In this document: piece after piece, positions 53,540-60,711 of the stretch | Layout of the letters: each line of letters begins with the position of its first letter | Position numbering within the stretch: the stretch's first letter is position 1 | Source: Gemmatimonadota bacterium | GTDB lineage: Bacteria > Gemmatimonadota > Gemmatimonadetes > Gemmatimonadales > GWC2-71-9 | Reading direction: 5' to 3' | Length of the DNA stretch: 64,000 nt | Assembly (NCBI GenBank): GCA_016874005.1 | Contig: VGVQ01000001.1 | Location: forward strand, 248,001 to 312,000 | Notes under the pieces: generated by a model | Databases searched by the model: none | Seen by the model: only the letters and a program-made list of their open reading frames with translations | What the model was told of the DNA's origin: nothing | Program-made: the position numbers and the translations under genes

Positions 53540-54529
53540 ATGCTGTCCGACGATCGCGCCCGGCGCGCTCTGGCGGCCTTGCGCCGGTTCCCCTGTCGGA
53601 CACTCGGGCGCTATCCGACGCCGATCGACCCGCTCGATCGTTTCGGGCGCCGGGCCGGCATCCCTCAACGGCTGTTCGTCAAACGGGACGATGCCATCAG
53701 CTTTGGGTTCGGCGGCAACAAGGTCCGCAAGCTCCAGTACGTCCTTCCCTCGATCGTCGCCAGTGGCGCCGACACGGTGATCACCTGCGGCGGCGTCCAG
53801 TCGAACCACGTCAGGGCAACCGCCGCCGCCGCCACCGCGGCGGGTCTCGATTGCCACGTCGTCGTCAACGGAACCGCGCCCACTCCGCCGACCGGAAACG
53901 CCCTGCTCGATCGGCTCTATGGCGCCACCTTCGAGTATGTCTCGGCTCGCGAGGAGCGCGCCCCCGCGATGGAACGGGCCGCGGCGCGGCTTCGAGCCGA
54001 GGGCAGACGACCCGCGATCGTCCCGTTGGGAGCCTCCACCCCACACGGTGCCCTCGGCTACGTCGCGGCGATCGGCGAGATGCTCGACCAAGGACTCCGA
54101 CCGGACCTCATCGTGCACGCCTGCTCCTCGGGCGGGACCTCGGCCGGACTCCTCGCCGGCTGCGCGGTCCATGGTCTCGACGCGGCGGTGATCGGGATCA
54201 GCGCCGATGATCCGCCCGCGGCCGTCGAAACGGCTGTCCGAAGCATTCTCCGCGGCCTCGGCGAGTTGCTGGAGATCGGTCCCGCGCTCGAGTCCTCCAT
54301 CCGGGTCCAGGTCGACGACGCCTTCGTGGGGCCGGGCTACGGCGAACCGACCCCGGCATCCCGCGAAGCGGCCGAGTTGATGGCCCGCGCCGAGGCAATC
54401 GTGGTCGACCACAGTTACACCGCCAAGGCCACGGCGGGATTGCTGGACTATTGCCGGAGCCGCAGGATCGGGGCGGATGCCACGGTGCTGTTCTGGCATA
54501 CCGGCGGACAGGTCGCCCTGTTCGCATGA
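53540..54529 (+). CDS. PLP-dependent D-cysteine desulfhydrase/ACC deaminase family enzyme
   Basis: Fold type II PLP enzyme that breaks D-cysteine (or a related amino acid) to pyruvate and ammonia. The 329 residues show LGRYPTPIDPLDRFGRR, the PLP Lys in FGGNKVRKLQYVLP, the phosphate/substrate loop CGGVQSNHVRATAAAA, and HACSSGGTSAGLLAGCAV. Cytoplasmic. Its ATG directly follows the MATE stop, and its TGA overlaps the next ATG. Confidence 0.9.
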   Translation: MLSDDRARRALAALRRFPCRTLGRYPTPIDPLDRFGRRAGIPQRLFVKRDDAISFGFGGNKVRKLQYVLPSIVASGADTVITCGGVQSNHVRATAAAATAAGLDCHVVVNGTAPTPPTGNALLDRLYGATFEYVSAREERAPAMERAAARLRAEGRRPAIVPLGASTPHGALGYVAAIGEMLDQGLRPDLIVHACSSGGTSAGLLAGCAVHGLDAAVIGISADDPPAAVETAVRSILRGLGELLEIGPALESSIRVQVDDAFVGPGYGEPTPASREAAELMARAEAIVVDHSYTAKATAGLLDYCRSRRIGADATVLFWHTGGQVALFA

Positions 54530-55689
54530 CCGAGTTCGCCGACGGGATCGAGATCGGACCCGACTTCGTTCGGTTCAGCCAGCGGGACGACATCTTCAGC
54601 CGCGCGGATTGGGATCCCGAGGTCGCCGGCCCGAAGGCGGACGCGTTCTACCAGGGCTATTTCATGGCGGGCGCGAAAGCGCGGCCAGTCGAGGGGTTCA
54701 CCCTTCGCGACTACGCCCTTCGAAACGCCTCCTGGCACATCGCGGACGTCTTTTCCGACCTCCGGCGCGGCGACGGCCGGCATGAAGGGTTCACCGACCT
54801 CTTCACCGCCCACCGTCCCGGCTCGGCGGCGCTGGCCGATCTGCCGGCGCCCGCTCGACTGACGGCCGAGATCAAGCAAATCGCCAGGTTGTTCGGGGCC
54901 GATCTGGTGGGGATTGCCCGCTCCGATCCTCGCTGGATCTACCGCGAGAGCTATCGCCGCGCCTCGCACTCGGCCGTCCCCAACGCTCTCCCCGAGGACC
55001 TGCCCTATGCGATCGTCATCGGCAAGGGCATGGATTGGAGCCTCACCGAGACGGTGCCCTCCGCCCTGGCCGGCGCTGCGACCGGCCTGGCTTACTCCCG
55101 CGACGCAACGACCCTGGTCGCCTTGGCCCAGTACATCCGGAATCTCGGGTACCGAGCCGAGGCCAGCATGAACGACTCCGCGCTGGCGATACCCCTGGCC
55201 ATTCAGGCTGGGCTGGGAGAGTATGGGAGGAACGGCCTGCTGATCACACCCGAGTTCGGTCCTCGGCTTCGGCTCGGGAAAGTGTTCACCGACTTGCCGC
55301 TGGAGCCGGACCGACCGAAGCGTTTCGGCGTCAAGCAGTTCTGCGACCGGTGCCGCCGATGCGCGGAGGCCTGTCCCGTCAAGGCCATTCCCTTCGACGC
55401 CCCCGCCGCCACGGTCCACGATCGCTCGAACCTGATCGGTGTCACCAAGTGGACCGTGCACGCCGCGAAGTGCTTCGGGTTCTGGGTCAATCAGAACTCG
55501 GACTGCTCGATCTGCATCCGGGTCTGCCCTTACAATCGAGACTACTCGCGGTGGTATCACCGGCTCTGGCGGGCGACCGCGGCCACCTGGATGCGCGGGA
55601 TCCTGCTGTGGGTCGAGCGCCGGCTCGGCCGCGGCGAACGGCGGCCGGCCGGGTGGTGGTGGAAGCGGCTCGGTTCGCCTAACGAGTGA
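54526..55689 (+). CDS. Reductive-dehalogenase-like (epoxyqueuosine-reductase-related) 4Fe-4S protein
   Basis: The 387 residues include an N-terminal region typical of the reductive dehalogenase domain (FSRADWDPEVAGPKADAFY), the active-core block QAGLGEYGRNGLLITPEFGP, and two ferredoxin-type clusters: CDRCRRCAEACPVKAIPF and CFGFWVNQNSDCSICIRVCP. No Tat signal is present, unlike respiratory dehalogenases, so it is probably cytoplasmic. QueG proteins share the fold and cobalamin use; the LLITPEFGP block favours the dehalogenase side. The last 48 residues (YSRWYHRLW onward) are Trp/Arg-rich and their coding sequence is duplicated 1,027 bp downstream. Confidence 0.78.
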   Translation: MTEFADGIEIGPDFVRFSQRDDIFSRADWDPEVAGPKADAFYQGYFMAGAKARPVEGFTLRDYALRNASWHIADVFSDLRRGDGRHEGFTDLFTAHRPGSAALADLPAPARLTAEIKQIARLFGADLVGIARSDPRWIYRESYRRASHSAVPNALPEDLPYAIVIGKGMDWSLTETVPSALAGAATGLAYSRDATTLVALAQYIRNLGYRAEASMNDSALAIPLAIQAGLGEYGRNGLLITPEFGPRLRLGKVFTDLPLEPDRPKRFGVKQFCDRCRRCAEACPVKAIPFDAPAATVHDRSNLIGVTKWTVHAAKCFGFWVNQNSDCSICIRVCPYNRDYSRWYHRLWRATAATWMRGILLWVERRLGRGERRPAGWWWKRLGSPNE

Positions 55690-55709
55690 CGACCGGGAAC
55701 TCGACCCGG
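55546..55709 (+). repeat. 164-bp direct repeat, copy 1 (3' end of the Fe-S gene)
   Basis: Spans the last 48 codons of the reductive-dehalogenase-like gene, its stop, and 20 bases beyond. It matches 56573-56736 with 7 substitutions and no gaps (about 96% identity). Confidence 0.95.
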
Positions 55710-55866
55710 GACCAGCGCCGCCGGGGGGATGGCGATCGAACGGGCGGGCTGGGCCTCGAGGGGACCGACCAGGCCTGCCCCGGCGATCCATGCCCGCCAC
55801 CGTGGCTTCCTCCACGGTCCTCGGTTGCAGTCTTATCTTGATGACTTCGCCTGGGAGTGACCGCAA

Positions 55867-56469
55867 ATGCCGCTGACCGATGAGGAGCTACGCGCCGTGC
55901 TCGCGCGCGCGGAGGAGATCGACCGCGCATCTCGGACCGGCGCGGAGTGGAAAGCCGAGGTCGCGGCGGTCGTCAGTGCGGCCCAAGAGGTCGGCTTCTC
56001 GCGCCAGGCGGTCGAGCGCGCCCTCACGGAACAGCTCGACCTCCCGACCGCCCCCCTCGAGCCAGGCTCGCTGGTTTGGGCGCGCTCCGCCGACGAGAAG
56101 TACTACGTGGCCAAGGTGATATCAGGGTCCGAAGATGGGACGCACGTGCGATTCTTGCGCGGGAGCGAGCACTCCGTGGGACCACACGAGCTCCGCCGAT
56201 GCTCCTTCATTCCCGGCGAGCGCGTCATCGTCGACTGGCCCATGTGGGGAGAATGGACCTGCTCGGTTATCTCCTACAGCGCCGAGAGCGGAATCGTCAC
56301 CGTCAACGACGGTTGGGGGGAGACCCGAACCTTCCCGATCAGCGAGGTCTGGCTCGCTCCGCGCAAGGCAGATGGGGCTTCCGCTCGTAAACGGGCCTAT
56401 GCTATTCTGGCCGTTGGTGGCATGATCGGCGCCGTAATCGGCTCCCTCGTCACGGCACTGGTCCGCTGA
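55867..56469 (+). CDS. Tudor-like double-repeat protein with C-terminal membrane anchor
   Basis: No characterised family is recognised. The 200 residues comprise a helical N-terminus (LTDEELRAVLARAEEIDRA, SRQAVERALTEQLDLP), then two SH3/Tudor-like barrels: residues 67-110 (PGSLVWARSADEKYYVAKV ... VRFLRG) and 117-165 (GERVIVDWPMWGEWTCSVI ... VTVNDGW). A Lys/Arg-flanked helix follows (177-199, AYAILAVGGMIGAVIGSLV). The W-x-W/Y-x-A-x-V pattern is that of Tudor/Agenet modules. It would be a tail-anchored membrane protein with a cytoplasmic binding domain. The gene sits between the two copies of the 164-bp duplication. A TATCTT box lies 27 bases before the ATG. Confidence 0.62.
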   Translation: MPLTDEELRAVLARAEEIDRASRTGAEWKAEVAAVVSAAQEVGFSRQAVERALTEQLDLPTAPLEPGSLVWARSADEKYYVAKVISGSEDGTHVRFLRGSEHSVGPHELRRCSFIPGERVIVDWPMWGEWTCSVISYSAESGIVTVNDGWGETRTFPISEVWLAPRKADGASARKRAYAILAVGGMIGAVIGSLVTALVR

Positions 56470-56485
56470 CGCGCTCAGCGCCGCC

Positions 56486-56547
56486 TCGACCCCTTTGGAG
56501 ATCGGCTCGATCGGCGGCGGCTCGACCTTCAAGGGGTTGTTGCCTGG
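56486..56547 (+). repeat. 60-bp dispersed repeat, copy A
   Basis: Starts TCGACC and ends GTTGCCTGG; it contains the small palindrome GATCG-GCT-CGATC. It matches the reverse complement of 59315-59374 with 4 mismatches and two 1-base gaps. It lies 26 bases before copy 2 of the 164-bp repeat. Confidence 0.85.
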
Positions 56548-56572
56548 ATGGGTTGTGGGCGAAGGAATCCTA

Positions 56573-56736
56573 TCGCGGTGGTATCACCGCCTCTGGCCGG
56601 CGACCGCGGCCACCTGGATGCGCGGGATCCTGCCGTGGGTCGAGCACCGGTTCGGCCGCGGCGAACGGCGGCCGGCCGGGTGGTGGTGGAGGCGGCTCGG
56701 TTCGCCTAACGAGTGACGACCGGGAGCTCGACCCGG
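56573..56736 (+). repeat. 164-bp direct repeat, copy 2 (orphan 3' fragment of the Fe-S gene)
   Basis: About 96% identical to 55546-55709. The fragment still reads LSRWYHRLWPATAATW and ends RRLGSPNE with the same stop at 56714-56716, but it has no start signal and no Fe-S domain. It is therefore a decaying remnant. All differences are substitutions, so the copy has aged somewhat since duplication. Confidence 0.95.
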
Positions 56737-57021
56737 CACCTCGCCCGGTGGTGGTACAACAGCCCACCGGTCGGCGTCTGCCCAGACCGTCGATGGCCGC
56801 CGCCGGGCCGGCAGCGGGAATCGGCTCCTCGCCGCGGCCCGGTCACGGTTGGCTGCCATGGACCCGGAGAGGCCGAGCCCCACCTATTTTCCCTCCGATG
56901 ACCAGCACCCCTGGCCGCCGGCCCACCCCTCGCCACCGGTTCGTCGCCGCCACGGCGCTGGAAGAGCGGCTTCGACTCGGCGCCGCCTGCCCCCACCGTC
57001 CAACGACTCGCTGAGGCATCG
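56737..57021. other. Intergenic stretch, no convincing full-length gene
   Basis: Together with the repeats this is the longest region without a clear gene (56470-57021). It contains GC-rich sequence with no long coding-like frame, a TATTTT box (56885-56890) and one short reading frame starting at 56898. No hairpin, tRNA or insertion-sequence end was recognised. Confidence 0.6.
56898..57014 (+). CDS. Candidate small open reading frame, 38 codons
   Basis: Starts ATG 7 bases after TATTTT, reads TSTPGRRPTPRHRF, then VAATALEERLRLGAACP, and stops 7 bases before the rhodanese gene. It could be a leaderless small protein, a leader peptide for the rhodanese gene, or chance. Only the promoter spacing and position support it. 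Confidence 0.25.
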   Translation: MTSTPGRRPTPRHRFVAATALEERLRLGAACPHRPTTR

Positions 57022-58776
57022 ATGCTCACTTTCATGACCGCCCTGTTCCTGACCGCGCCGAATCCCGACCTGCTGGTCTCGGCCGACTGGTTGGCCAGCA
57101 ACCGCAGCGCACCTAACGTCGTCGTGCTGCACGTGACCCGCGACGAAGCCGAATACCGGCGGGCCCACATCCCGGGCGCGAGATACCTCCCGGCGCGCGC
57201 GCTTTGGATCACGACCGGCCCCGGAGTCGAATTGCCCCCGGCGGCGCAGATCGACTCCTTGTTCGAGTCCTTGGGTGTCTCCGACCGGTCGCGGGTCATC
57301 CTCTACGGCGACACCTGGACCACGCCCCGGGCCTTTCTGGCCCTGGACTACATCGGCCTGGGCGACCGCGCCGCCATCCTGAACGGCGGCCTCGGCGCCT
57401 GGATGGCCGGCGGCCGAGCCGCCGAGTCCGACGAAGGTCACCGGGCCGAACGAACCGGCTCGATTACCCCGACCCTCCGGCCCGACGTCGTCGCCGATGC
57501 CGCCTGGATCAAGGCTCGCTTGGACGACCCCACCGTCGCCCTGATCGACGGACGCACCAAACCGGAATACGACGGCACCACCGAGGCGGAGCGGCTTCCC
57601 CGCTACGGACACATTCCCCGCGCGGGCCACCTGGCCTGGACCGAGACCTTTCGGGCGCCGAGCGCGGCCGACAGCGGCCGAGCCACGGAACTCCTCGACA
57701 TCCCGGCGTTGATCGCGCTCTTCGCCCAGGCTGGGGGAACCGGCACCAAGCAGATCGTCACCTACTGCACTGTCGGGTTACGAGCCAGCCACCTCTACTT
57801 CGTCGCCCGACTGCTCGGCCACCGCCCGAAGATCTACGACGGGTCGATGCGCGACTGGAGCGCCCAGCCCGACCTGCCGATGGTTGGCCCTCCGGCGAAG
57901 CCGCCGGCCTCCGACGAGCGCCGCCCATTCCAGGCATCCGACGAGCGCCGCCCATTCCAGGCATCGGTCGACTGGCTCCATCAGCACGGCGACGACCCCG
58001 GCGTGGTGGTGCTCCACGTCGATCGCGCTCGCGCCGGCTACGACTCGGTTCACGTCGCTCAGTCCCGCTTCGTTCCCATGAGCGCCTTCGTGGTGGAGAA
58101 GGACGGCGTGCCGACCGAGCTTCCCCCGCCGGACCGGCTCGACTCGCTGCTCGAGTCGCTCGGGATCGGCGATGACACCCGACACATCGTGCTCACCGGC
58201 GAGGTGCTCGCCGCCTCGCGGCTCTTCTTCACCCTCGACTATCTCGGCCTGAGCGATCGGGTCCGGTGGCTCGACGGCGGCGTCAAGGCGTGGAGCGCGG
58301 GAGGGCATCCGGTCAGTTCCACGGCGTCGCCGGGTGCGCGAGGCTCGCTGTCGGCGGTGCCCCGGCCCGAGTTGGTGGTCACCGCGGATCAGGTGGCCCG
58401 GTTGGTCCGGGACCCTGGGTATGCCGTGGTCGACGCCCGCAAGCCGGAGGAGTTCGCCGGGACCGCCAAGGAGGAAGGCGTCGAGCGCCCCGGTCACATC
58501 CCCGGCAGTATCAACGTCGATTGGACTAGGTTGTGGGACGGCTATTCGCTCAAGCCAGCCGCCGAGATCGACGCGATCTTGCGGGCGGCCGGGGTGAAGC
58601 CTGGCCAGACGATCGTGACCCTATGCCGGGTGGGGACCCGAGCCAGCGCGCTGTACCTCGCGGCCCGCGTCGCGGGGTATCGAACCGTGATGTATGATGG
58701 GTCGATGATCGACTGGAGCCGGAGGGCCGACCTTCCGGTCGCGACCGGTCAGTCGGCGGCCGGCCGCTCCAGGTAG
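57022..58776 (+). CDS. Four-domain rhodanese (two fused thiosulfate/3-mercaptopyruvate sulfurtransferases)
   Basis: Sulfurtransferases move sulfane sulfur from thiosulfate or mercaptopyruvate to thiophilic acceptors. This 584-residue protein holds four rhodanese domains: 1 (about 20-135, inactive, YGDTWTT where the Cys loop should be), 2 (155-287, active C249 in YCTVGLRAS), 3 (313-430, inactive, LTGEVLAAS), and 4 (450-575, active C535 in LCRVGTRAS). Each pair equals one normal tandem enzyme, so two enzymes are fused head to tail. The linker holds a perfect 9-residue tandem repeat (SDERRPFQA twice). The short hydrophobic start may be a remnant signal. Its 3' end overlaps the next gene by 28 bases. 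Confidence 0.9.
   Translation: MLTFMTALFLTAPNPDLLVSADWLASNRSAPNVVVLHVTRDEAEYRRAHIPGARYLPARALWITTGPGVELPPAAQIDSLFESLGVSDRSRVILYGDTWTTPRAFLALDYIGLGDRAAILNGGLGAWMAGGRAAESDEGHRAERTGSITPTLRPDVVADAAWIKARLDDPTVALIDGRTKPEYDGTTEAERLPRYGHIPRAGHLAWTETFRAPSAADSGRATELLDIPALIALFAQAGGTGTKQIVTYCTVGLRASHLYFVARLLGHRPKIYDGSMRDWSAQPDLPMVGPPAKPPASDERRPFQASDERRPFQASVDWLHQHGDDPGVVVLHVDRARAGYDSVHVAQSRFVPMSAFVVEKDGVPTELPPPDRLDSLLESLGIGDDTRHIVLTGEVLAASRLFFTLDYLGLSDRVRWLDGGVKAWSAGGHPVSSTASPGARGSLSAVPRPELVVTADQVARLVRDPGYAVVDARKPEEFAGTAKEEGVERPGHIPGSINVDWTRLWDGYSLKPAAEIDAILRAAGVKPGQTIVTLCRVGTRASALYLAARVAGYRTVMYDGSMIDWSRRADLPVATGQSAAGRSR
57910..57963 (+). repeat. Perfect 27-bp tandem duplication in the rhodanese linker
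   Basis: Two identical 27-bp units (57910-57936 and 57937-57963) keep the frame and add nine residues. They lie exactly at the junction of the two fused sulfurtransferases. Perfect identity implies a recent event or an unstable site. Confidence 0.97.
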
Positions 58777-59267
58777 CTTCGAACCCGCCAGCGGCGACCT
58801 TCTTGGTAGAGCACCATCACGAAGGTCCCGCTGACGTCGCGGCCGGCCTCGCCGGGACCGTCGAGCCGATATCCCATCCGGCCGAGGTAATAAGCCAGTC
58901 CGCCGCTCGCGGTGAAGTCGAGCAAACTCGCATGGTAGCCCCGAATCCGGCTCAGCCGGCTGGTGAGGCTGTCGGCGACCGCGTCGCGGCCCTGGACGTA
59001 GTAGCCCTCGATCGGGGCGTAGAGCCCATCCGCGGTGAACAGGCGGGTCAATTTCTTGACGTCGCCGCCGCGGAGGTGATCGTGCCACTCCGCCAACACC
59101 GCCTTCACGTCGGTGTAAGTCGCCTCGAGATACTCGCTGCGGGCCCGCGACCCGTTAGGCAGCTCGCTCCCGGGAATCTGAGCCTCGGCGCGCCACCCGG
59201 CCGCCGCGAGCAGCGACAGGGCAACCGGGACGAATCGGGATCGGAATCCTGGTCGGGGCATGTTCAT
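58749..59267 (-). CDS. Secreted SnoaL/NTF2-like protein
   Basis: The 172 residues have a signal peptide (RFVPVALSLLAAAGWRAEAQ) and an NTF2-like cone domain: VLAEWHDHLRGGDVKKLTRL, FTADGLYAPIEGYYVQGRDA, and the final strand GRRWRVRSYLERP. DUF4440/SnoaL-like proteins include isomerases, hydratases and ligand binders; no catalytic residues can be fixed. It converges with the rhodanese gene (28-base overlap). TAGACT lies 9 bases before the ATG. Confidence 0.72.
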   Translation of the reverse strand: MNMPRPGFRSRFVPVALSLLAAAGWRAEAQIPGSELPNGSRARSEYLEATYTDVKAVLAEWHDHLRGGDVKKLTRLFTADGLYAPIEGYYVQGRDAVADSLTSRLSRIRGYHASLLDFTASGGLAYYLGRMGYRLDGPGEAGRDVSGTFVMVLYQEGRRWRVRSYLERPAAD

Positions 59268-59314
59268 GGGACGGTCAGTCTACCCCGTCCACCTCTCGAA
59301 GACAAGAAACCGGC

Positions 59315-59374
59315 CCAGGCAACACCCCTGAAGGTCGAGCCGCCGACGATCGAGCCGATCTGCGAAGCGGTCGA
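59315..59374 (-). repeat. 60-bp dispersed repeat, copy B (inverted relative to copy A)
   Basis: The reverse complement matches 56486-56547 at about 90% identity. It lies in the 136-bp gap between the SnoaL-like and rhomboid genes, which otherwise contains nothing recognisable. Confidence 0.85.
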
Positions 59375-59403
59375 AACAAACCCTGAGGTTGAGCGGGCCG
59401 GAC

Positions 59404-60198
59404 TCACTGGAGCCGGGCACTGAACCGTTCGAGGAACTCGCGCTCCGACGCCGTCAGGCTGGCCACACCGGTCGCCCCGATCTTGTCGAGGATCCGGTCC
59501 AGCTCGGCCCGGTTGACCTCGTGCAGTTCCTCCCGGCGGATTCGCGACCAGCGCTCCATCGCCTTGGAAGCGGTCTCCATCCGGGGCACCGAGGGCCGTG
59601 CCTTGCGCTGCCACTCGCGCAGCGGAGCCTGCTGGCGCGCCTCGAGCCAACGAAGGAACAAGAACCCCCCGAGGAAACCACCCAGATGGGCGAAGTGGGC
59701 CACGTTCCCGCCCCCACGCACCCCCATCCACAGCGACACCACCGTCATGATCAACACCAGCCACCGCGCCTCGATCGGGATGATCCCCCAAATGTGAATC
59801 GGCTGGCGGGGCCAGAAATAGGCGAACCCCAGCTGCACCCCGAAGACTCCGCCGGAAGCCCCGACCAACACCCCGACGCCACCCATCGGCATCGCCGAAA
59901 AAATCAGCCAGCAGAGGCCTCCGACGATGCCGCTGATCAGATAGAGCTGAAGAAAGTGGCGGCCCCCCAGCCGGCTCTCGAGGATCGGTCCGAAGAAGAA
60001 CAACCCCAGCATGTTCCAGAAGATGTGCCCGAAATTGCCGGGGGCGTGGAGGAACATGTAGCTGGCGAACGACCAGGGCCGAAACCAGGCGTTGGGACCG
60101 TACAGCGCAAACAGGGTCTCAAGTAGGTTAGGAATCGAGATCTGGATTAGATAAACCGCGCCGGTGGCGATGACGATGCGGAGGACCCAGGGCGTCAC
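59404..60198 (-). CDS. Rhomboid-family intramembrane serine protease
   Basis: Cleaves membrane proteins within the bilayer. The 264 residues have six helices. The catalytic Ser is in LVGASGGVFGVQLG (GxSG motif) and the catalytic His in NVAHFAHLGGFLGG. The L1 loop has a typical WRxxT-like region replaced by FRPWSFASYMFLHAPGNFGH followed by IFWNMLGLFFFG. The C-terminal 70 residues form a charged cytoplasmic tail. The GTG at 60198 overlaps the cupin stop (GTGA), so the genes are coupled. Confidence 0.92.
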   Translation of the reverse strand: MTPWVLRIVIATGAVYLIQISIPNLLETLFALYGPNAWFRPWSFASYMFLHAPGNFGHIFWNMLGLFFFGPILESRLGGRHFLQLYLISGIVGGLCWLIFSAMPMGGVGVLVGASGGVFGVQLGFAYFWPRQPIHIWGIIPIEARWLVLIMTVVSLWMGVRGGGNVAHFAHLGGFLGGFLFLRWLEARQQAPLREWQRKARPSVPRMETASKAMERWSRIRREELHEVNRAELDRILDKIGATGVASLTASEREFLERFSARLQ

Positions 60199-60626
60199 GT
60201 GGTCGGCCGATGGGTGCTGGGGTAATCGACGATGTGCTCCCACTCGCCCGCGTCCGACCGGGCCACCACGGCCACGACCGGCTCGGTGTCGCTGCGATTG
60301 TAAACCTCGTGGGGGACCCCGGGCTCGATGAAGATGAAATCCCCCGCTTCGTTGTCGACCACCTGGGCCAGTCCTTCGCCGTAGGCGTGGCGGACCCGCC
60401 CCGCCAGGATGTACAGCATCACCTCGAAGTCGACATGGATGTGGGCGAAGGCGATGGCCCCCGGTGGCACCGTGGCGACGTTCATCGACAGCTGCTTGGC
60501 CCCGACGTTGCCCGCCGAGAGACCGGCCCGGTACTGAATCCCGTTCCAGGCCCGACAGATCGCGCTGTTACGCAGAACGTGAATCCCAGCGCCCAGCTCC
60601 GCGGCCGGGATCGACGGTGTCACCAT
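60195..60626 (-). CDS. Cupin-domain protein
   Basis: The 143 residues form one cupin barrel. The metal motif 1 has FAHIHVDFEVMLYILAGRVR (two His and a Glu) and motif 2 has FIFIEPGVPHEVYNRSD (His). This is enough for a metal-binding small-molecule sensor or dioxygenase/isomerase; the substrate is unknown. TGGAGG sits 6 bases before the ATG. It is the first gene of the cupin-rhomboid operon, driven from the palindromic promoter region at 60654-60668. Confidence 0.85.
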   Translation of the reverse strand: MVTPSIPAAELGAGIHVLRNSAICRAWNGIQYRAGLSAGNVGAKQLSMNVATVPPGAIAFAHIHVDFEVMLYILAGRVRHAYGEGLAQVVDNEAGDFIFIEPGVPHEVYNRSDTEPVVAVVARSDAGEWEHIVDYPSTHRPTT

Positions 60627-60653
60627 GCCAAACCTCCAGATTGCTCTTCCGAG

Positions 60654-60668
60654 GGGCTAATTTAGCCC
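60654..60668. promoter_or_regulatory. Palindromic AT-centred site between divergent cupin and phytase-like genes
   Basis: GGGCTAA-T-TTAGCCC is a perfect 15-bp palindrome in the 85-bp gap. Each strand contains a possible -10 (TAATTT on plus, TAAATT on minus), so the site could be a two-way promoter, an operator for a dimeric repressor, or both. Confidence 0.4.
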
Positions 60669-60711
60669 GGGCCGGGTCCCGCCGCAGACCCCTCTCGAGG
60701 AGTTCATCGCC

